A stretch of DNA of 64,000 bases from Pseudomonas sp. RIT-PI-r. Lineage in GTDB: Bacteria; Pseudomonadota; Gammaproteobacteria; Pseudomonadales; Pseudomonadaceae. The notes beneath the pieces were generated by a model. The model was given only the letters and a program-made list of their open reading frames with translations, was not told the DNA's origin and ran no database searches. Within the stretch, counting starts at the first letter, position 1. The number at the start of each line of letters is the position of its first letter. Location of the stretch: contig NZ_LIGE01000044.1 of NCBI RefSeq assembly GCF_001297015.1, positions 1 to 64,000 of the forward strand, written 5' to 3'. The position numbers were made by a program, and so were the translations under genes. Shown here piece by piece: positions 44,533 through 53,364 of this stretch.

Positions 44533-45888
44533 TTAGTCCTGAACCGGGGTCAGCGCGACGCGCAAAGCCTCGATGGCTGCGTCCCGCGCAGCAGCGTCGG
44601 CGAACGCCGGGCTGTCACCAACGCACTCGCCTTCCAGCCAGACGCTGAAGCTCAGGTCTTCGCTGCGCACGTCCAGCGGCTGACCGGATTGCAGTTGCTT
44701 GGTCACCCGGCCTGCGGTTTTGCCGTCAGCGAAGTTGCGCGACAGCAGCAGTTGCTCGCCATCGGCTGCCAGCAGACGGAAACGGAAGCTGCCGTCGTCT
44801 TCGCGGAAGCTGACGAAACGCGCGGCTTTCGCGGCTTTCTTCTTGGTGGTCGCAGCAACCTGAACCTGATTGACGAAGGAGCGCAGGCCAACGGCTTCGC
44901 GCAGTTCGTTGAGGAACGGCGTTGCCACGGCGCGGGCCTTCTTGGCACCGATCTGCAGAATGTCTTCCAGATCCGCCGGGCGCTCGATCAACTGGTGATA
45001 CTTGTCGCGCGCTTCGCCGAGATCGTTGTCGAGCAACTGGAACAAACGGTTCTTCGCCTCGCCCCAACCCAGACCGCCCAACAGTTCGCTGCGGAATTCG
45101 TCAGCCTGCGCCGGCGTGGCAAACGCCTGGAACAGCGTGAACAGGTGCGAATTGTCCGGATCCTTGGCTTCGCCTGGCGCTTTGGAGTCGGTGACGATCC
45201 GCGAAATCGCGTCCTTCATCTCTTTGGCGCTGGAGAACAACGGGATGGTGTTGTCGTAGCTCTTCGACATCTTGCGACCGTCGAGGCCTGGCAACGTCGC
45301 CACGCTTTCTTCGATCAGCGCTTCGGGCATGGTGAAGAATTCTTTGCCCTGACCGAACAAGTGGTTGAAACGTTGGCCGATGTCGCGGGCCATTTCCACG
45401 TGCTGGATCTGGTCACGACCGACCGGCACCTTGTGCGCGTTGAACATCAAAATGTCCGCCGCCATCAGCACTGGATAGCTGTAGAGGCCCATGGTGATGC
45501 CGGCGTCCGGGTCTTCACCGGTTTCGACGTTTTTGTCCACCGACGCCTTGTAGGCGTGCGCGCGGTTGAGCAGGCCCTTGGCCGCGACGCAGGTCAGCAG
45601 CCAGGTCAGCTCAGGGATTTCCGGGATGTCGGACTGGCGGTAGAACGTCACGCGGTCGACATCGAGGCCACCGGCCAGCCAGGTCGCGGCGATTTCCAGA
45701 CGCGAGCGCTGGATGCGCAGCGGGTCATCGCATTTGATCAGGGCGTGGTAGTCGGCAAGAAAGTAGAACGAGTCGGCATTGCTGTCGCGGCTGGCAAGGA
45801 TCGCCGGGCGGATGGCGCCGGCATAGTTGCCCAGGTGCGGCGTGCCGGTGGTGGTGATGCCGGTGAGGATACGGGTACGGTTCGTCAT
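44533..45888 (-). CDS. trpS: Tryptophan--tRNA ligase with C-terminal extra domain
   Basis: This is a class Ic synthetase. ATP motifs are TPHLGNYAG (HIGH-like) at the N-terminus and KMSKS near residue 200. The usual bacterial enzyme is about 330-350 residues; this one is 451. The additional C-terminal part (about 365-440) reads ARFVSFREDDGSFRFRLL and LLLSRNFADGKTAGRV, resembling a DUF1508/YegP-like repeat. This extension occurs in Pseudomonas and relatives. I chose the ATG at 45888; an earlier in-frame start would add only 8 residues. Confidence 0.96.
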   Translation of the reverse strand: MTNRTRILTGITTTGTPHLGNYAGAIRPAILASRDSNADSFYFLADYHALIKCDDPLRIQRSRLEIAATWLAGGLDVDRVTFYRQSDIPEIPELTWLLTCVAAKGLLNRAHAYKASVDKNVETGEDPDAGITMGLYSYPVLMAADILMFNAHKVPVGRDQIQHVEMARDIGQRFNHLFGQGKEFFTMPEALIEESVATLPGLDGRKMSKSYDNTIPLFSSAKEMKDAISRIVTDSKAPGEAKDPDNSHLFTLFQAFATPAQADEFRSELLGGLGWGEAKNRLFQLLDNDLGEARDKYHQLIERPADLEDILQIGAKKARAVATPFLNELREAVGLRSFVNQVQVAATTKKKAAKAARFVSFREDDGSFRFRLLAADGEQLLLSRNFADGKTAGRVTKQLQSGQPLDVRSEDLSFSVWLEGECVGDSPAFADAAARDAAIEALRVALTPVQD

Positions 45889-45912
45889 GGGTAATCGCTT
45901 GTCAGACTGCAA

Positions 45913-46542
45913 TCAATTCGAGAGACGCGGCAGGATCAGATCCTTGAGATCGGTCAGCTTGCCATGAAAAAAGTGTCCGCATTCTGCCACTTTCAGCAGC
46001 TCATGGGGGCGCTGGAGTTTTTCCGACCAGTCGTAAACCAGTTGCGGATCGATGACTTCGTCGGTTTCCGGCTGGATCACCGTGAGTTCGCCGTGTTGCG
46101 GCAGTTGATCCTGCTCGCCAAGACGCATCACCGCCGGCGCGACCATGAACAGGTGCTTGAGCTGCACGCCTTGCGCTTCGAGACGGCCACCGAGACTTGC
46201 TGCAACAAATCCGCCGAAGGAGAAACCGAACAGGGTCAGCGGTAGATCCGGGTGCTTTTCCCGCAGCCATGCGGCGGCAGCCTGGGCATCGTCGACTTCA
46301 CCGGTGCCCATGTCGTGGGAACCTTCACTGGCACCCACGCCGCGATAGTTGAAGCGCAAGGTGATCAGGCCGGCGTCGCGCGCGGTGCGCTGCAGGGTCG
46401 AGACGACCTTGTTGAGCATGGTGCCGCCCTGCACCGGGTTCGGATGGCAGATCAGCGCGATGCCGATTGGCTGCTCGTTATCCAGGTACAACGCTTCGAT
46501 TTGGCCGACGGGGCCGGCAATCACTACAGGGGTTTCACGCAT
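45913..46542 (-). CDS. Alpha/beta hydrolase (YpfH/dienelactone-hydrolase-like)
   Basis: This 209-residue protein has the nucleophile elbow GFSFGGFVA, an oxyanion segment ICHPNPVQGGTM, and C-terminal Asp (ETDEVIDP) and His (CGHFFHGKL) that complete a Ser-Asp-His triad. The PNPVQGGTMxNKVV motif marks a conserved bacterial subfamily of unknown substrate. The ATG at 46542 is assumed; a TTG six bases upstream has better spacing to GGAG. It is 24 bp upstream of trpS. Confidence 0.9.
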   Translation of the reverse strand: MRETPVVIAGPVGQIEALYLDNEQPIGIALICHPNPVQGGTMLNKVVSTLQRTARDAGLITLRFNYRGVGASEGSHDMGTGEVDDAQAAAAWLREKHPDLPLTLFGFSFGGFVAASLGGRLEAQGVQLKHLFMVAPAVMRLGEQDQLPQHGELTVIQPETDEVIDPQLVYDWSEKLQRPHELLKVAECGHFFHGKLTDLKDLILPRLSN

Positions 46543-46686
46543 CAGCAAGGAAGGAACTCCGTGACCTCGAATCGGGTCGACTCGTCTAGCAAATTGTCTG
46601 TGCCAATCTATTGCGAGTGAATCGCGGTATACAGCGCAGGTTCGAGCCGTTAACGTAAAGCAAAGCCGTTTATAGAGGAAGGACTC

Positions 46687-47121
46687 GTGGAACACTCGCT
46701 CTTAGTTTGGTTGTTACCGACTCTTGCCCTGGTTGTGGGTGTCGCCATTGGATTCCTGATCGCGCGCGTTGCGCCGAACGCCGCACCGAGCCGTACGCAG
46801 CGTCAACTGGATGATATCCAGGAGCGTTTCGACAGTTATCAAAACGAGGTGGTCACCCACTTCAACAGCACCGCGATGCTGGTCAAGAAGCTGACCCAGA
46901 GCTATCAGGAAGTGCAGGATCATCTCGCCGAGGGTGCCAATCGTCTGGCCCTGGACGAGCAGACCCGCCAGCGCCTGATCGCTGCCCTGCACGCTGACGC
47001 GGCGCAGGCGCCACGTGAACGCCTGACGCCACCGCGCGATCAGGAGCCGCCACGCGACTACGCACCGAAGACGCCGAACTCACCGGGCATGCTCGATGAG
47101 CACTATGGCTTGAAGAAGTAA
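46687..47121 (+). CDS. zapG: Inner-membrane protein ZapG (YhcB, DUF1043)
   Basis: This 144-residue protein starts at GTG 46687 with GAGGAAGG upstream. One membrane helix (about 5-27) is followed by a coiled coil (about 35-95) with YQNEVVTHFNSTAMLVKKL, then a Pro-rich tail ending LDEHYGLKK. ZapG links cell-wall synthesis and division in enterics. It is divergent from the hydrolase gene and ends at a strong terminator. Confidence 0.92.
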   Translation: MEHSLLVWLLPTLALVVGVAIGFLIARVAPNAAPSRTQRQLDDIQERFDSYQNEVVTHFNSTAMLVKKLTQSYQEVQDHLAEGANRLALDEQTRQRLIAALHADAAQAPRERLTPPRDQEPPRDYAPKTPNSPGMLDEHYGLKK

Positions 47122-47140
47122 TCAGTCTTCGCTGACAAAC

Positions 47141-47178
47141 AAAAAGCCCCCGGACAGTGATGTGTCCGGGGGCTTTTT
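47141..47178 (+). terminator. Terminator after zapG
   Basis: A long GC-rich stem (agcccccggaca / tgtccgggggct) has a 6-base loop, with A5 before and T6 after. It lies about 20 bp after the zapG stop. Confidence 0.9.
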
Positions 47179-47213
47179 TGTATCTGATAGTTTTGTGCGG
47201 CCGACTTGATCGC

Positions 47214-47280
47214 CATCGCGAGCAGGCTCACTCCTACATTTTGAAATGCATTCCCCTGTAGGAGTGAGCCCGCTCGCGAA
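47214..47280. repeat. REP doublet
   Basis: atcgcgagcaggctcactcc and its inverse copy surround a short centre. This is the same family as 11131-11200 and 40780-40844, again located between convergent transcription units. Confidence 0.8.
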
Positions 47281-47300
47281 GGGGCCAGCACAGGCCAGAC

Positions 47301-47330
47301 AAAAAAATGCCCGATCACCGGATCGGGCAT
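47301..47330 (-). terminator. Terminator after the OmpA-like lipoprotein gene
   Basis: The stem atgcccgatc / gatcgggcat has a 4-base loop. On the minus strand it ends in T7. It lies about 20 bp downstream of the lipoprotein stop. Confidence 0.85.
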
Positions 47331-47349
47331 TCTTCATTCAGGCAAGCGC

Positions 47350-48084
47350 TTATGGATACTGCTGAACAGTGCCCGGCTGTTGCTGCTGACCACCATATTG
47401 CTGGCCCGGAATCGCCTTCAGGTTGACTTCAACCCGACGGTTCTGCGCCCGGCCATTGACGTCGCCGTTGCTGGCAATCGGATTATCCGGACCGGCACCA
47501 CGGGCCGTCAGGTTGGCACCGCTGACGCCTTGCGAGGTCAGGTAGGTCGCCACGCTCTGCGCACGACGCTGGGACAGGTCCATGTTGTGCTGGCGGCTGC
47601 CGGTGCTGTCGGTGTAACCGACGATCTCGATCTGATTCTGGTTGAACTCTTTCAGCGAGTTGGCCAGATTGTTCAGCGGTTGATAGAAGCTGGACGCGAT
47701 GTTCGCCGAGTCGGTCGCGAAGGTGATATTGCCTGGCATGATCAGCTTGATCTGATCGCCCTGACGCTGCACTTCAACCCCGGTGTTGGCCATGCTCGCG
47801 CGTAGCTTGGCTTCCTGCTTGTCAGCGTAATAACCGTAACCGGCCGCCGAAGCCCCCACCACCGCCGCGCCGATCAAGGCACCTTTGCCGCGATTGTTAT
47901 GGTCGATGGCAGCACCGGCCAAAGCACCGGCCAGCGCACCGAGACCACCGTACTTGGCGGTTTTGCTCATGCCTTGAGAGCCACCATCGGCCTGGCCCTG
48001 ATTGTCATACGGATTAGGCGAGGCGCAGCCGGACAGCAAGGCCACGGCGGTAGCGACAATAATCAAACGACGCTTGGTGAACAT
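47350..48084 (-). CDS. OmpA-family lipoprotein with glycine-zipper (YiaD-like)
   Basis: This 244-residue protein has a signal peptide and lipobox LLSGC (Cys20), a glycine-zipper segment (about 45-85, GGLGALAGALAGAAID), then an OmpA peptidoglycan-binding domain (about 110-225). The domain carries the IEIVGYTDSTG and RAQSVATYL motifs and NRRVEV near the end. A Gln-rich tail follows. It likely tethers the outer membrane to peptidoglycan. Confidence 0.93.
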   Translation of the reverse strand: MFTKRRLIIVATAVALLSGCASPNPYDNQGQADGGSQGMSKTAKYGGLGALAGALAGAAIDHNNRGKGALIGAAVVGASAAGYGYYADKQEAKLRASMANTGVEVQRQGDQIKLIMPGNITFATDSANIASSFYQPLNNLANSLKEFNQNQIEIVGYTDSTGSRQHNMDLSQRRAQSVATYLTSQGVSGANLTARGAGPDNPIASNGDVNGRAQNRRVEVNLKAIPGQQYGGQQQQPGTVQQYP

Positions 48085-48195
48085 GGAGAGCTCCTACTTT
48101 TGCATTCTATGACGGCCATTTTTGGCAATGGACCTGTGCGGGCGTTGGATCATGACAATGCACAAAAATTCCGCCGGGCACTCGTGACAAAATAT

Positions 48196-48840
48196 TTACG
48201 CCCGCACAAAAGGGTTCTCGCGCATTTCATCGCCCAACCGTGTATCCGGACCGTGCCCGGTCACCACTGTTGCGTCTTCGTCCAGGGTATACAGCCGCTG
48301 TTTGATCGAACGCACGATGGTCGCCTGATCGCCGCCCCACAAATCCGTACGTCCTACGCCACGACGAAACAGCGTGTCGCCGGCAATCAACAGCTTAGCC
48401 TCGGAAAACCAAAAGCTCATGGAACCGGGGGTATGTCCCGGCGTATGCAGGGCCACGCCGCAACCACAGGCCAGTTCTTCATCATCGTTTAACCAGCGAT
48501 CTGGCGATGGCACCGGAGTGTATGGCACACCGAACATCTGACACTGCATCTCGAGGTTGTCCCAAAGAAACTGGTCTTCCTTGTGCAAATGCAGGGTCGC
48601 GCCGGTTTTTTCCTTCATCTGCCCGGAAGCAAGGAAATGATCGAGGTGCGCGTGGGTGTGGATGATGCTGACCACTTTCAGGCCATGCGCATCGAGGCGC
48701 GCCATGATCAGGTCAGGGTTGCCGCCCGGGTCGACGACAATGGCTTTTTTGGTCAGCGGGTCGCCGATGATCGTGCAATTGCACTGCAACGGGCCAACAG
48801 GGAAGGTTTCGCGGATCAGCGCTGGTTTTGCAACGGTCAT
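48196..48840 (-). CDS. Metallo-beta-lactamase-fold hydrolase (glyoxalase II-like, YcbL)
   Basis: This 214-residue protein has the metal-binding motif HTHAHLDH near residue 61, a second His in HTPGHTPG, Asp in IAGDTLF and His in VVTGHGPDT. This is the full dinuclear zinc set of type II glyoxalases. Like YcbL it lacks the long C-terminal substrate domain of GloB. The ATG at 48840 has AGGA 8 bp upstream. Confidence 0.92.
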   Translation of the reverse strand: MTVAKPALIRETFPVGPLQCNCTIIGDPLTKKAIVVDPGGNPDLIMARLDAHGLKVVSIIHTHAHLDHFLASGQMKEKTGATLHLHKEDQFLWDNLEMQCQMFGVPYTPVPSPDRWLNDDEELACGCGVALHTPGHTPGSMSFWFSEAKLLIAGDTLFRRGVGRTDLWGGDQATIVRSIKQRLYTLDEDATVVTGHGPDTRLGDEMRENPFVRA

Positions 48841-48891
48841 GGGCAATCCTGAGCCAAGGTTCGAAGCGGCAGATCGGCGATTTTACCGCCG

Positions 48892-51627
48892 TTAGATCAT
48901 TAACCCCAGCTCCTTGGCCCGCGCCACGGCTTGGGTGCGCCGCTCGACACCCAGCTTGCTGTTGATGTGGCTCGCATGGGTTTTCACCGTGTGCAGTGAA
49001 ATGAACAACTGCTCGCTGATCTCCTGGTTGGAACAACCTTGGGCGATCAGTCGCAGCACCGCCAGCTCACGACTGCTGAGCTGTTCTGCTGCCGGACACT
49101 CGGGCACCGGACGGGTGGTAGACGGGGCAATGTGTTCGAGCAATTGCTGGCCAACCGGGTTCGTCACGTTAGCCGCCAATTGCCCGCGCACCCAGTCCGG
49201 ATGTTCCTTGAGCAAGCCATCGAAGGGTTGCAGCACGCCGCCCGCTGCGGCATCCAGCGCCAGGCTCAAAGTCTTGCGCGCTTCCGGCTCGCGACCACCG
49301 GCCAGCAGCAACGCCACTTTCTGCGTCAACGCCATCACACTGAGCAACTGGCGGCCGGTTTGCTGGCCGTTTTCATGCAACACGTTCAACCGCCCTTCGG
49401 CGAGCATCGGTTGCCCTTGAATCATGTCGAGCAGTGCCTGTTGCAGTTCGACATGCAAGGGCAACTGCGGATGAAATTCCGGTGGCGCGGCAGCACGTTC
49501 GCCGGTGTAGGTCTGGCCCAGTCGCGCCAGCCAGGCTTCGGCCAGATCGGTGCGGCCCTGGGCCAGCCACAGTTCGCATTTGACCAGCGTGATCATCGCC
49601 AGATAGTAGATCGGCGGCACGTCCCAGATATGCATCAGCCGTTCGGCTTCGGCCAATTCCGCAAAAGCACCGGCGAACTCGCCTTTGGCGCCATCCAGCC
49701 GGGCGATCACACAATGGCCGATCAACACGCTGATATCGCGACAGGCGCGCGCCTCTGCGATCCCGCTCAGCAGGGGCCCGCGCGCGGCCTGGGGTTGCAG
49801 GCGCATCGCCAGCAGAAAGCCCTCGTATAACGTCAGACGCGCACGTACGGCGTACAAACGTTGCGCCGACAACCCGCGCAAGCGCTCCAGCCCTTGGTGC
49901 ACTTCCGTGAGCGCACGGAGAATTTCACCTCGCGATTGCAGAACCCGCGCCCGGTCGTAATGCGCCAATGCTTCAAACAAGGGATTGCCGACCCGCTGCG
50001 CCAGCTCAAGGGATTCGCGGTTCAAGCCCCGCGCGCGCCACAGATCGCCATCGGCAATGGCCAGATTCGACAAGGTCGACAAGCACATCAACCGCTGACC
50101 GTAGCGCTTGGCCGGCAGGCTTTCGAGCGCTTCGCTGCAATAGCGCAGCGTCAACTCTCGATGCCCGCGTCCGCGAGCAATGATTCCGCTGAGTGCCAGC
50201 CATTGCGCCAGCATCGACTTTTGCGCAGTGGCAGAAGGCGCTGGCAGAAAACGGCTCAGATGACTGGACAACTCTTCGGCGGCATCGAGCTGACAGGCCA
50301 GCCCCAGCGCCCAACTGTAGAGCACGATCAAGCGTGGCGTGCTGATCAGCAGACTGTCTGGCAAATCCATTTTCCAGCGCAGCAACATGCCGATGTTTTG
50401 CTCGGCAAGCAGTTGTTCTTCGGAGAGGTTCTGCACCAGATTCGCTGCCACGTCGAGATGGCCGGCGCGCAAGGCCTGCTCCACCGCTTCGTCGAGCAGC
50501 CCCTGCGCGTTGAACCAGCGGCAGGCGCGCAGATGCAGGGTCGCCGGCGGCACCATCGCCTGCGCGATCGGACGACTGCGCAGCAAGTCGGAAAATAAAT
50601 GGTGATAGCGATACCAGTGGCCATGTTCGTCCAGTGGCACCAGAAAGACTTGGTGTGCGAGCAGGAAACGCAGGATTTCGGCACTGTCATGGGCTTCGCG
50701 CACGGCATCGCAGAGTTCGCTGCAAAAGCGCTCCTGTGGCGCCGTGTCGTAGAGAAATGCCTGCACTTCGGCCGGCAAACAATCGATGACCTCTTCCAGC
50801 AGATAGTCGCGGATCAGCCCTTCCCCGCCGTTCAACGCTTGCGGCAACACCGCATCGCTGCCGGCCTCGGCCACCGCCAGCAGCCAGAAACGCAAACCCG
50901 CGACCCAGCCTTCGCTGCGCTGAATCAGGCTTTCCAGGGCTTCACCGCGCAGAGACGTGCTGTGCCTATCGAGCAGGCTCAGTGCTTCGTCGTGGGTCAG
51001 GCGCAAATCCTGTTCATGCAATTCGAGCAACTGTCGCGACAGGCGCAAGCGCGCCAGATGCCAGTCCGGTCGCTGCCGGCTGGTAACCATGACCAGCAGG
51101 CCATCGGGCAAATGATTGAGGAAGAATTGCAGGCAACGGTCAAGAACCGGGCCTTGAGCGAGATGGTAATCGTCGAGCAACAGCAGCAACGGCGCCGCCG
51201 GATCAAGTTGCAGCGCCAGTTCGTCGAGCAAGCCATCGAGCCATTCCTCGAAGGCAAATGGCTGATGCCGTTGGCGCATTTTCAGCAGGCCCAACGCGCG
51301 GCTGCCCAACTGTGGAAAGTAGTCCTGCAGGCCTTCGAGCAAGCGTTCGAGAAACCGCCCCGGGTCGCTGTCCCGTGGGCTCAGACCCAGCCATAAACTT
51401 TGCCAATGCGCTGGCAGGCTCTGACAAAACTCCACCGCCAGCGAACTCTTGCCAAACCCGGCCGGGGCGCTGACCAGCAACAGTCGCCCACCGAGCCCGG
51501 CTTGCAGGCGCTCGCAAAGTCGTGGTCGCAGCACGTATCCGTCGGGGAGTGGCGGGCGAAAAAAACGCCCGTCCAATGCCGTGACGGCAACACTTGCGGG
51601 ACCCGGAAGTGGGGACAGATCAGTCAT
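48892..51627 (-). CDS. MalT-type LuxR-family transcriptional activator
   Basis: This 911-residue STAND protein has an N-terminal NTPase with Walker A SAPAGFGKSSLAVEF near residue 55 and Walker B LLLLLDDYH, then winged-helix and TPR-like helical repeats (about 400-800). The C-terminal LuxR helix-turn-helix (about 845-905) reads LSSRELAVLRLIAQGCSNQEISEQLF and HTVKTHASHINSKL. This layout matches MalT, which is activated by a small ligand and ATP. It lies downstream of and codirectional with DUF1329, DUF1302 and acyl-CoA ligase genes, and probably regulates them. Confidence 0.93.
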   Translation of the reverse strand: MTDLSPLPGPASVAVTALDGRFFRPPLPDGYVLRPRLCERLQAGLGGRLLLVSAPAGFGKSSLAVEFCQSLPAHWQSLWLGLSPRDSDPGRFLERLLEGLQDYFPQLGSRALGLLKMRQRHQPFAFEEWLDGLLDELALQLDPAAPLLLLLDDYHLAQGPVLDRCLQFFLNHLPDGLLVMVTSRQRPDWHLARLRLSRQLLELHEQDLRLTHDEALSLLDRHSTSLRGEALESLIQRSEGWVAGLRFWLLAVAEAGSDAVLPQALNGGEGLIRDYLLEEVIDCLPAEVQAFLYDTAPQERFCSELCDAVREAHDSAEILRFLLAHQVFLVPLDEHGHWYRYHHLFSDLLRSRPIAQAMVPPATLHLRACRWFNAQGLLDEAVEQALRAGHLDVAANLVQNLSEEQLLAEQNIGMLLRWKMDLPDSLLISTPRLIVLYSWALGLACQLDAAEELSSHLSRFLPAPSATAQKSMLAQWLALSGIIARGRGHRELTLRYCSEALESLPAKRYGQRLMCLSTLSNLAIADGDLWRARGLNRESLELAQRVGNPLFEALAHYDRARVLQSRGEILRALTEVHQGLERLRGLSAQRLYAVRARLTLYEGFLLAMRLQPQAARGPLLSGIAEARACRDISVLIGHCVIARLDGAKGEFAGAFAELAEAERLMHIWDVPPIYYLAMITLVKCELWLAQGRTDLAEAWLARLGQTYTGERAAAPPEFHPQLPLHVELQQALLDMIQGQPMLAEGRLNVLHENGQQTGRQLLSVMALTQKVALLLAGGREPEARKTLSLALDAAAGGVLQPFDGLLKEHPDWVRGQLAANVTNPVGQQLLEHIAPSTTRPVPECPAAEQLSSRELAVLRLIAQGCSNQEISEQLFISLHTVKTHASHINSKLGVERRTQAVARAKELGLMI

Positions 51628-51789
51628 GGCCGGCTCTTGTTCGAATTGCTGTTGGCGGCGTTGCAGATGTCCGCAGACTAGCCTTAAACGAAGAGGGAAT
51701 GAAGGTTGCTGCTACAAATGGCTACAAAAAAGCTACACAGCGCCGACAAAAACCGGCATCACCGCGGCATCGCGCCCCCGATGAACCCC

Positions 51790-51886
51790 TGTAGGAGCTG
51801 CCGCAGGCTGCGATTTTTTGACGTTGTTTTGCCCTCCCCCTCAAAAAAAGCAGGATCAAAAGATCGCAGCCTGCGGCAGCTCCTGC
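51790..51886. repeat. ctgccgcaggctg-family inverted repeat
   Basis: ctgtaggagctgccgcaggc at 51790 is mirrored near 51866-51886, with gcgatttttt and agatcgcagcc in the interior. It shares family with 34465-34553 and 59452-59550. The 345-bp gap 51628-51972 otherwise holds only a terminator, and no gene is seen. Confidence 0.75.
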
Positions 51887-51907
51887 ACAAGCAGGGAAAT
51901 CTGATCG

Positions 51908-51942
51908 AAAAAAAACGCCCCGAACCAGTCGGGGCGTTTTTC
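51908..51942 (-). terminator. Terminator after the DUF1329 gene
   Basis: The stem acgccccga / tcggggcgt has a 5-base loop and is flanked by A8 and T5. It lies about 30 bp after the DUF1329 stop, so the LuxR-type gene downstream is probably transcribed separately. Confidence 0.85.
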
Positions 51943-51972
51943 ACGAGGATGCGGCCTCGGGTTTACAGCGGT

Positions 51973-53337
51973 TTAGCGGACGCCATCCTGACGCAGTGCG
52001 GCCGGGGTGAAATCGCTGGTGGTAGCAGTGAAGCCGAAGTCATATGCCTGCTTCTCTTCGTTCTTCATGCCCAGAGCCAGATAACGGCCGGACTGCAGGT
52101 CGTAGAGGGTTTCCAGGGCGTACCACGGCACTTGCTTGTCGTAGTAGTTCTCGGCATGCGCCTCGGCCACACGCCACAGCTGACCACGACCATCGTAATG
52201 GTCGATCACCGCGGCTTGCCAGGTGTCTTCGTCAATGTAGAAGTCACGCTTGGCGTAGATGTGGCGCTGACCTTCCTTCAGGGTCGCGACCACATGCCAG
52301 ACGCGGCGCAGCTCGTAACGCGCCAGATCCTGGTTGATGTGACCGGCCTTGATGATGTCAGCGTATTTCAGCTTCGGATCGTCGAGCTTGTAGCTGTCGG
52401 AGGCAATGTACATCTCTTTCTTGCCTTCGAGCTTCCAGTCGTAGCGATCCGGTGCACCGTTGAACATGTCGAGGTTGTCGGAAGTACGCAGGCCATCCGC
52501 CGCGGTACCCGGGCCGTCATAGGACACTTGTGGCGCGCGACGCACGCGGCGCTGACCGGCGTTGTAGACCCACGCTGAGCGCGGTTCCTTCACTTGGTCG
52601 AGAGTCTCGTGCACCAGCAACACGCCACCGGCCAGACGTGCCGGCGCGGTCACTTTCTGCTTGAAGTAGAACAGGATGTTGCCCGGATTCGCCGGATCGT
52701 AGTCCTTCATCTTGTCGCGGAACACGAACTGATCCTGGAAGTACACCAGGCTGTACGAGCCGTTCGGTTGCGGCGTGGCCTGAGTCACCAGACGGGTCAC
52801 GCTGCCGCCGCGATAGCGGGTGATGTGGTTCCAGATGACTTCCACACCGGTTTTCGGAATCGGGAACGGCACGGCGGTATCGAAGTTTTCCAGACCGTTG
52901 CCGCCGGACACCAGATTGGTGGTGGTGGCGTTTTTCTTGATGGCGGCGAACACGTCATCCGGCACGGTCGCACCGCGATGGGACGGATACACCGGCATCT
53001 TGAAGGTGTCCGGGTAACGCTTGAACATCGCGTACTGCCCCGGCGCGAGTTTGTCCTTGTACTTGTCGACGTCTTTCGCCGTGATGGTGAACAGCGGTTG
53101 CTCACTGGCGTATGGATTGGACAGGAAACCCTTGCTGTCGACCGAGCCGGCATTCTTCGGCAGTGGCTTCCAGGCAGGAATGGAACCATCGGCATTACCA
53201 GCCATTTCGGCGCCCATCGGCGTCAGGCTCTTGCCCAGTTTGTCGGCTTCGGCGGCAGGTACCGCGGCCATGACACCGGTCGCCAGCAGCGACAGACCCA
53301 GAACACCGGCGTGGAACAGACTCTTTGTTATTTTCAT
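51973..53337 (-). CDS. DUF1329 family periplasmic/outer-membrane protein
   Basis: This 454-residue protein has a signal peptide (about 1-24, cleavage after VMA) and the DUF1329 hallmarks LGKSLTPMGAEMAGNADGSIPAW and RVWHVVATLKEGQRHIYAKR. The family fold is related to LolA/LolB lipid carriers, and it almost always neighbours a DUF1302 gene. A lipid or fatty-acid handling role at the envelope is likely but unproven. It follows DUF1302 by 27 bp in the same operon. Confidence 0.92.
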   Translation of the reverse strand: MKITKSLFHAGVLGLSLLATGVMAAVPAAEADKLGKSLTPMGAEMAGNADGSIPAWKPLPKNAGSVDSKGFLSNPYASEQPLFTITAKDVDKYKDKLAPGQYAMFKRYPDTFKMPVYPSHRGATVPDDVFAAIKKNATTTNLVSGGNGLENFDTAVPFPIPKTGVEVIWNHITRYRGGSVTRLVTQATPQPNGSYSLVYFQDQFVFRDKMKDYDPANPGNILFYFKQKVTAPARLAGGVLLVHETLDQVKEPRSAWVYNAGQRRVRRAPQVSYDGPGTAADGLRTSDNLDMFNGAPDRYDWKLEGKKEMYIASDSYKLDDPKLKYADIIKAGHINQDLARYELRRVWHVVATLKEGQRHIYAKRDFYIDEDTWQAAVIDHYDGRGQLWRVAEAHAENYYDKQVPWYALETLYDLQSGRYLALGMKNEEKQAYDFGFTATTSDFTPAALRQDGVR

Positions 53338-53364
53338 ATGTGTGTTCGTCCTGAAATGCAGTGC

